NCBI GenBank assembly: GCA_900550935.1
Contig: URUD01000074.1
Coordinates: 1 to 6,843, forward strand
Direction: 5' to 3'
Source: an uncultured Roseburia sp.
Lineage (GTDB): Bacteria; Bacillota; Clostridia; Lachnospirales; Lachnospiraceae
DNA length: 6,843 bases
Position 1 is the stretch's first letter. Every line of letters starts with the position of its first letter. Shown here piece by piece: positions 6,412 through 6,843 of this stretch. The position numbers and the translations under genes are program-made. The notes beneath the pieces are model-generated. The model did no database searches, was not told the DNA's origin, and saw nothing but the letters and a program-made list of their open reading frames with translations.

Positions 6412-6843
6412 TGTTACAGATTAAAAATTTAAGCATTACTCATAAAAAGGACCTGCGTGTTATTTTAAATGATTTTTCCTGTGTGTTAAATGACGGCGAT
6501 AAGGCGGTCATTATCGGGGAAGAGGGAAATGGAAAGTCAACGCTTTTAAAATGGATTTACGATGAAAAGCTGGTGGACGATTACTGCGAGACAGAAGGTG
6601 AACTGATCCAAACGAAGGAGCGTATCGCTTATCTGCCACAGGAACTGCCGAAAGAAAAACGGACATTAACAGTCTGTGAGTTTTTTATGGAAGAGGAGAG
6701 CTTTCTGGAGCAGACACCAAAAACGCTGGGGCAGATGGCGGCAAAATTTCATGTCCCGGCAGATTTCTTTTACCGGGAGCAGCCCATGGAAACACTGTCG
6801 GGTGGAGAGAAAGTCAAGGCGCAGATGATGAAACTGCTTTTGA
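6411..6843 (+). CDS. ABC-F family ATPase (start of gene; runs off the window)
   Basis: The first 144 codons of an ATP-binding cassette protein. The Walker A motif is GEEGNGKST at residues 36-44, the Q-loop is in YLPQEL (Gln77), and the ABC signature is LSGGE at 129-133. No membrane segments are seen. The short first nucleotide-binding domain and absence of a transporter partner upstream suit the ABC-F type, soluble proteins with two tandem ATPase domains that act on the ribosome (translation factors such as EttA, or antibiotic-protection factors such as MsrA and Lsa). Walker B, the linker and the second domain lie beyond the window, so a simple ABC transporter ATPase is possible, though the fast start and internal spacing favour ABC-F. 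AGGAGG lies only four bases before the ATG, rather close, and is caught in the leader helix described above. leuC lies 68 bases upstream with no terminator between. Confidence 0.75.
   Translation, partial: MLQIKNLSITHKKDLRVILNDFSCVLNDGDKAVIIGEEGNGKSTLLKWIYDEKLVDDYCETEGELIQTKERIAYLPQELPKEKRTLTVCEFFMEEESFLEQTPKTLGQMAAKFHVPADFFYREQPMETLSGGEKVKAQMMKLLL

Noticed and set aside
1..6843. CRISPR array, tRNA or rRNA genes, insertion sequences, phage genes
   Set aside because: No repeated direct repeats with spacers, cloverleaf, rRNA stretch, transposase or terminal inverted repeats were seen on either strand.

Overview
The window looks like chromosomal DNA of an anaerobic Bacillota, most likely of the Lachnospiraceae/Clostridia type. 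The reasons are the closest-feeling protein styles (LeuS, MATE, 420-residue LeuC), heavy AGA use for arginine, moderate GC, and strong AGGAGG-type ribosome binding sites. No species can be named from the sequence alone. Most of the content is ordinary: translation genes, a transporter, one amino-acid biosynthesis gene with a divergent regulator, and the start of an ABC-F ATPase gene.

Layout. Bases 2-175 are the end of rsfS (ribosomal silencing factor). leuS (184-2598, leucyl-tRNA synthetase) follows after 8 bases, and a MATE efflux transporter gene (2600-3961) follows after one base, so these three probably form a co-directional operon. A hairpin at 3975-4007 terminates the opposing lysR-type gene (3990-4886, minus strand); that gene's stop codon lies in the terminator loop. 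An AT-rich divergent promoter region (4887-5079) separates lysR from leuC (5080-6342, 3-isopropylmalate dehydratase large subunit). A 68-base leader with competing hairpins then leads to an ABC-F family ATPase gene (6411 onward), cut by the window end.

How the parts fit. The LysR protein is probably the regulator of leuC, judged from the divergent arrangement. LeuC needs a small subunit, LeuD. None is present: a ribosome binding site in the right place for a next gene sits right after leuC, but it leads into the hairpin leader and the ABC-F gene instead.

Three things merit a second look. (1) leuS has a sharp change of codon usage near base 1670-1740, inside a highly conserved stretch, suggesting intragenic recombination or a chimeric assembly join. 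(2) The leuC/ABC-F junction has an orphan ribosome binding site and no leuD. (3) Two mutually exclusive 9-bp helices lie in front of the ABC-F gene, one of which would sequester its ribosome binding site. I see no phage, insertion sequence, CRISPR array, RNA gene or wholly new multi-gene system.
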